Assembly: GCF_000321045.1 (NCBI RefSeq)
Contig: NZ_HE578945.1
Location: forward strand, 112,228-151,759
DNA from: Phytobacter massiliensis JC163
Lineage (GTDB): Bacteria; Pseudomonadota; Gammaproteobacteria; Enterobacterales; Enterobacteriaceae
Direction of reading: 5' to 3'
Length of the DNA: 39,532 nt
Positions 35,387-39,532 of this stretch are shown piece by piece (the stretch's first letter is position 1; each line of letters begins with the position of its first letter). The notes beneath the pieces were generated by a model. It was not told where the DNA came from and ran no database searches. It saw only the letters and a program-made list of their open reading frames with translations. Both the position numbers and the translations under genes were made by a program.

Positions 35387-36646
35387 TCAAACATTGCCGA
35401 TTTCATGAAGCTTCTCTTTATTCTCTTCCGTTTTTTCCCGCAGGAACCCTGTCAGAGGAATACTAATGAAATAGAGGATAGAGAAGATGTACAGCACGCC
35501 GTGTGCGCCGATTGAGACAAACGAGAGAGCAACAATTGCCGGGCCGACAAAGCTGGCTAAACCTGCGCCAAGGCTTAATACGGACATGGTCGCCCCTTTA
35601 CGGGTGGGTTCAAGGGACGGTACCAGCGCGGAAATGGGGCAGAAGCCTGCCAGGAAAGCGCCATAGATGCCAGAGACAACGGACATCATCAGGAAGTCAC
35701 CCGTAAACCAGGCCGGAGCGAACGCCATCAACAGCATCGTGCAGCCGCAACCAAACCCACCGAAAATCTGGATGGTTCTTCGCCAGCCAATTTTATCCCC
35801 TACCACACCCCAAATCAGGTTGAAAAGGATATTGACGCCGAATGCGACGGCCCAAATCCCCAGCCACTGTTCTGTCGAAAAGCCGAACTGGCGTAAAAAT
35901 ACCGGGTAAAAGACAGGTAAGCCGAACTGCGAAATACCGTTAATCATACGGACAACGCCACCAATACCAATCCGGGGATTATCCTTCATAATAGTAATGC
36001 CGCTGAGCAGTATTTTAATTTGTTCTTTAAAAGGGGCTTTCTCACGCAGGGCGCCTTTGACAAAAAACAGAACGATCATCGTTCCAAGCACAACCCAGCC
36101 AATCGCGCTCCAGAGCACGCCAACATGCCCGATAACAGGGATCATCAGCGAGGCGTAAGAGTTCGCCACAATATATAACCCGCCGGTAAACGCCAGATAA
36201 AACCAGCCAACCGCCGCGCCAAGCGTTTTTTGTGGGTTTTTATAGGTTACCCAGACCAGGAATGAATAGCAAAACAGCGGGTAGCCAAATCCGCGAATGC
36301 AATAGGTCGGAATTAAAATCGCAAAACTCATCGTGGGGAGCGCAATGAGCAGAAATAAAACCTGCCCTAATATCCATGCGCCTGCGCCGATTAACATAGT
36401 GACACGCGGCCCCCATGCCTCGGCAAATACGCCGGAAAACCAGGCCCCCAACGCGACGGCAATTCCATAAATAGAAATTAACGTAGCGCTTTGTGGCATT
36501 GTCATTCCGCGCTCAATCAGATAGGGCGAAATCCACGCCTGTTCTACACCGTCGCCAACGATAAAAAGCAATACACCGACAAGTCCCCAGACTAAGTCCG
36601 TGCGCAAGCCAAGAATAGTCCGTGGCTCTTTATTTGTAGAGGCCAT
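35387..36646 (-). CDS. MFS polyol/sugar permease (RbtT/DalT/CsbX type)
   Basis: This 419-residue, 12-helix transporter has LRTDLVWGLVGVLLFIVGDG at the N-terminus and the MFS loop GVFAEAWGPRVTMLIGAG between helices 2 and 3. A second copy after helix 8 is GVVGDKIGWRRTIQIFGGFG. The family moves ribitol, D-arabinitol and related pentitols. The ATG at 36646 has GGGGA upstream on the minus strand. It is the last gene of the kinase-SDR-permease operon, 64 bp behind the dehydrogenase. Confidence 0.85.
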   Translation of the reverse strand: MASTNKEPRTILGLRTDLVWGLVGVLLFIVGDGVEQAWISPYLIERGMTMPQSATLISIYGIAVALGAWFSGVFAEAWGPRVTMLIGAGAWILGQVLFLLIALPTMSFAILIPTYCIRGFGYPLFCYSFLVWVTYKNPQKTLGAAVGWFYLAFTGGLYIVANSYASLMIPVIGHVGVLWSAIGWVVLGTMIVLFFVKGALREKAPFKEQIKILLSGITIMKDNPRIGIGGVVRMINGISQFGLPVFYPVFLRQFGFSTEQWLGIWAVAFGVNILFNLIWGVVGDKIGWRRTIQIFGGFGCGCTMLLMAFAPAWFTGDFLMMSVVSGIYGAFLAGFCPISALVPSLEPTRKGATMSVLSLGAGLASFVGPAIVALSFVSIGAHGVLYIFSILYFISIPLTGFLREKTEENKEKLHEIGNV

Positions 36647-36710
36647 AATGATAATCCCCAGGTACAATAGAATTAAGAGACAGAGGGATGCAATATCCCT
36701 CTGTAACACA

Positions 36711-37507
36711 TCAGGACATGATCAAGCCGCCGTCGACGTTGATGGTTTGCCCGGTAATATAGGCGGCGTCTTGCGAGGCAAGGAAGACAACCAGCCCGGC
36801 TACATCATCAGGCGTTCCCGCTCTTTTCAGGGGGATACCGTCAACCCACTCCTGCATCAGTTCGCCTTTTTTATAGGTTTTTTCCGGCGTGCTGAGGATT
36901 TCTCCCCAAACGCGGTCGTTATAATCCCACATTTCCGTTTCAATAATTCCGGGGCAGAACGCGTTAACCGTAATGTTATATTTTGCCAGCTCCAGCGCCA
37001 GGCTTTGGGTAATGCCAATAACCCCCATTTTGCTGGCCGCATAGTGCGGTGTAAAAATGAAGCCATTACGACCCTGACCGGAAGAGGTATTAATCAGGCA
37101 GCCTTTTTGTTGTTTCACCATATATTTGGCGGCTTCACGACAGCACAGCCACACGCCAGTAGTATTGACCTGCATAACATCATCAAACTCTTTCCGGCTC
37201 ATCTTATCGAAATGTTCAATGGTAATAATGCCCGCGTTCTGTACGGAAATATCAATGCTGGAGAATTTGTCCCAGGCAAGCTTATAAAGCTCGCTAACCT
37301 GCGCTTCATTGGTGACATCCACTTTAAAAGGCACAACAGTCGCGCCATATTCAGCCTGCAGACGCTCGGCGGTACGGGTGATTTCGTCAGAGTAGTCGGC
37401 AATGACCAGGTTCGCTCCCGCTTTGGCAAAACGCACTGCAATACCTTCGCCAATTCCGCGTGCTGCGCCAGTAATAACAACTGTTTTATTTTAAATTGAT
37501 TGTCCAT
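36711..37507 (-). pseudogene. SDR dehydrogenase, one-base frameshift near the start
   Basis: A classical short-chain dehydrogenase, probably oxidising a polyol to a ketose. The catalytic Ser-Tyr-Lys set is seen in NTSSGQGRNGF...PHYAASKMG, with the NAG motif in VQNAGI and the ending YITGQTINVDGGL. The expected start MDNQFK follows AAGGAAA at ATG 37507, but the frame breaks at a run of four A on the minus strand (37489-37492). One more A would join it to NKTVVITGAARGIGEG, the missing nucleotide-binding motif. As written, only an N-truncated product from about 37436 is open. Either a real mutation or a sequencing error. Confidence 0.8.
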
Positions 37508-37522
37508 GTTTATTTCCTTTTA

Positions 37523-39040
37523 CTATTTATTGAGACCAGATTTCCAAAGCGTGCGTTCAACGGCGTTTTGCCATTCGCGCCAGCGTTTTTGTAATCGTCC
37601 GTGTCGTTCCATATTGGGTCGGAACTGCGTGTGTTGGGAAAGTAGCGGCCTTAATTGGGCGGATGAAGAGCCATCCAGCGCTTTTTTGGCCAATAGCGCC
37701 GCGCCAATCGCCGATAGCTCAGCGATATCGCTGCGCATGACCGGACAGCCCAGCAAATCCGCCTGGTACTGCATCAGCCAGTCGTTTTTCGTTGGGCCAC
37801 CGTCAACCATCAGTGCGTTAAGGGTGAAATCGGAGTGTTGCCGCATCGCCACGACCACATCAGCAATTTGATAAGTGACCGATTCAAGCGCGGCGCGAAT
37901 CAGATGTGCGCGTTTTACGCCCCGGCTTAAGCCGCAAATCAGTCCACGGGCGTTCTCATCCCACCACGGCGCGCCAAGGCCGGTAAGCGCGGGGACAAAA
38001 TAGACCCCCAGCGTGGATTCAACAGAGGCGGGTAACGTGCTGAGCTCATGCGACAACTCTGCCGCCGGTAATTCGCTCAGCCCCGTGCTGTCGGCCATCC
38101 AGGCCACGGCATCACCAGTATGGGGAATATTGCCTTCCAGGCCATAGACTATTTCATCACCGTCATGCCAGGCGATGGTCGTAGCCAAAGAATGAATAGA
38201 GCACTGGGCAGATTTAACCGGAGCCATAACCGATGACCCCGTGCCATAAGTGGCTTTTACGCATCCTAATTCACCCAGCGCATGGCCAAAGAGCGCGGCA
38301 TGAGAATCTCCGATCATGGCGAGCACAGGAATGTTATCCGGTATGTTTTGCAGCCCCTTAGTCACCCCAAAGAAACCGCTCGATGGTTTAACCTGCGGCA
38401 AGGCTTGTTCGGGTATCTGAAACAGGGCGAGCATCTCTGGGTCCCATTTACCCGTATGGATATTCAGAAGCTGCGTTCTTGAGGCGTTGGAGTAGTCGCA
38501 GCAGAAGGCTTCGCCCGCGGTAAAGTTCCACAGCAGCCAGGCATCGATCGTGCCGAGACAGATCTCACCGCGGTTTGCCAGCGAGGCGCCATTGGGAATG
38601 GAATCAATCAGCCAGCGCATTTTTGAGCCGGAAAAAAGCGGCGCGACGGGCAAGCCAGTGATCGATTTGACCGCCTCTTCCTGTTTGTCTTTACGAATGT
38701 TGTCGCAGTATTCGGCTGTTCGTGAACATTGCCAGGTGATAGCGGCGCTTAGCGGTTTGCCATTGCTTCGATACCAGCCAATCGCTGTCTCGCGCTGGTT
38801 ACTGATAGCCAGCGCGGCGACGCTCTGCGCACCAACAAACTCTATGGCTTGTGCAATCACCTTCACGGAGGCCTCAACGAGCATTTCGCCGCTTTGCTCA
38901 ACCCAACCCTCCCGTGGCGTCTGGATTGAGAGTGCCTGGGAAAACTTGCAGAGCACGTTTCCTTGCTCATCGAGGGCTACTGCTTTGGCGTTCGTTGTTC
39001 CTTCATCCAGCGCGATGATAACGTTTTTTTCTGCTGACAT
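37523..39040 (-). CDS. FGGY-family carbohydrate kinase
   Basis: A 505-residue two-domain sugar/polyol kinase. The ATP-binding start IIALDEGTTNAKAVALDEQG, the substrate-domain segment ISNQRETAIGW, ITWQCSRT, and the C-terminal FGGY region (VDGGPTKNDWLMQYQADLLG) are visible. It resembles glycerol/erythritol-type kinases more than xylulokinase, but the substrate is not certain. The ATG at 39040 has GGAG six bases upstream; a TTG four codons earlier overlaps that site. It is first in an operon with the SDR and the permease, which together suggest uptake, oxidation and phosphorylation of a polyol. Confidence 0.9.
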   Translation of the reverse strand: MSAEKNVIIALDEGTTNAKAVALDEQGNVLCKFSQALSIQTPREGWVEQSGEMLVEASVKVIAQAIEFVGAQSVAALAISNQRETAIGWYRSNGKPLSAAITWQCSRTAEYCDNIRKDKQEEAVKSITGLPVAPLFSGSKMRWLIDSIPNGASLANRGEICLGTIDAWLLWNFTAGEAFCCDYSNASRTQLLNIHTGKWDPEMLALFQIPEQALPQVKPSSGFFGVTKGLQNIPDNIPVLAMIGDSHAALFGHALGELGCVKATYGTGSSVMAPVKSAQCSIHSLATTIAWHDGDEIVYGLEGNIPHTGDAVAWMADSTGLSELPAAELSHELSTLPASVESTLGVYFVPALTGLGAPWWDENARGLICGLSRGVKRAHLIRAALESVTYQIADVVVAMRQHSDFTLNALMVDGGPTKNDWLMQYQADLLGCPVMRSDIAELSAIGAALLAKKALDGSSSAQLRPLLSQHTQFRPNMERHGRLQKRWREWQNAVERTLWKSGLNK

Positions 39041-39052
39041 GATCTTCTCCAA

Positions 39053-39520
39053 ATCATATTAATCGATACTTTCGCCTGCGATTAAGTCTGTTGTTTTATT
39101 TTTAAGCGGCTCTTTTTGGTTAATCTGAATATATATTCAATGTTGATTATTTATTTTTAGATTACGCATTTAGGCTTGATCGATCTAGGTGAAATGTCAT
39201 TAAATGTGCCAGGTATCACAAAGTTGCAGGGCTTATATGCCTGATTTTTTGGGGTTTAATTTCTTATATTTATAATTAAATTTATGATTTATAAGTACTT
39301 TTAATTTTCTTTTTTCCAGGGGTAGCAAGGTTAAGAGATTGCCTGAAAATATTATTTGGTTAGTTATTGTGTTTGTTTTCGTCAATATTTTATATTATTC
39401 GTCATAATTATGAATTCTAATTCATATTCGCATAAATATTCCTAGTAATGGCGACTGTCTATATGTTTGGTGAATGATTCGTTTGTTATTATTAACTGTC
39501 TTTAATAGGAGAATCTGTTA
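39053..39520. promoter_or_regulatory. Divergent control region of the sugar operon
   Basis: This is an A+T-rich region of about 470 bp. It holds a strong CRP-like site TGTGC-CAGGTA-TCACA (39205-39220, extended 39202-39223). Two palindromes share TGAAT-N4-ATTCA, at 39126-39139 and 39411-39424. They sit at the two ends of the region, one near each divergent gene, and look like operators for a local sugar-responsive regulator. Confidence 0.6.
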
Positions 39521-39532
39521 GTGAATAATCGT
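39521..39532 (+). CDS. Start of a divergent gene (cut by window edge)
   Basis: A GTG codon with AGGAG eight to nine bases upstream opens a frame (Met-Asn-Asn-Arg) that runs out of the window. Its divergent position against the kinase operon suggests a regulator or another catabolic gene, but only four codons are visible. Confidence 0.45.

Noticed and set aside
1-39532. CRISPR arrays, rRNA or tRNA genes
   Set aside because: No regularly spaced identical repeats and no tRNA cloverleaf or rRNA sequence seen by eye; the integration site is guaA, not a tRNA gene.

Overview
The window reads as the chromosome of a member of the Enterobacteriaceae in the Enterobacter/Klebsiella/Leclercia range. xseA, guaB and guaA are near-identical to their enterobacterial forms and GC-rich. 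A lower-GC island has inserted directly behind guaA. No species can be fixed from sequence reading alone.

Layout. 1-5291 is core: the C-terminal half of an MFS transporter, xseA (minus), then guaB-guaA (plus). 5277-24776 is an integrated element of about 19.5 kb bounded by a perfect 15-bp direct repeat equal to the last four codons plus stop of guaA. It holds a tyrosine integrase, a small membrane protein, an unknown Cys-rich protein, an AlpA-like regulator, RSF1010/IncQ-like RepA and RepC with 21-bp iterons overlapping the repC end, and an RP4/IncP-type oriT with traJ. These are followed by a stub of an IncP trb operon (trbJ, trbK, trbL) and an orphan VbhA-HTH antitoxin fusion. Then comes a defence cargo: an OLD-family nuclease and UvrD-like helicase pair (Gabija-like architecture), a RES-domain protein, a decayed gene, a HEPN-like protein and hipBA. 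24777-25799 is a second, smaller layer with vapBC. It is closed by a degenerate copy of the guaA 3' flank and terminator. 25865-27315 holds a divergent NmrA-family/HxlR pair. 27718-33239 is a chaperone-usher fimbrial cluster with its own LuxR-type regulator. 33334-35304 is a TPR protein. 35387-39040 is a minus-strand polyol/sugar operon (FGGY kinase, SDR, MFS transporter), with a divergent gene starting at the right edge.

How it fits together. The island is a mosaic of plasmid modules now carried as a genomic island. The relaxase and nearly all mating-pair genes are gone, but oriT, traJ, four TrbA-operator-like palindromes and a plausible replication module remain. It therefore looks like a deletion derivative that could move only with help from an IncP-like conjugative machine. 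The cargo concentrates DNA-targeting defence and NAD/RNA/kinase toxins.

Caveats. trbK, trbL and the SDR gene are each one base short in a homopolymer, so either sequencing error or gene decay must be considered. Family names rest on motifs and remembered family sequences; no search was run.
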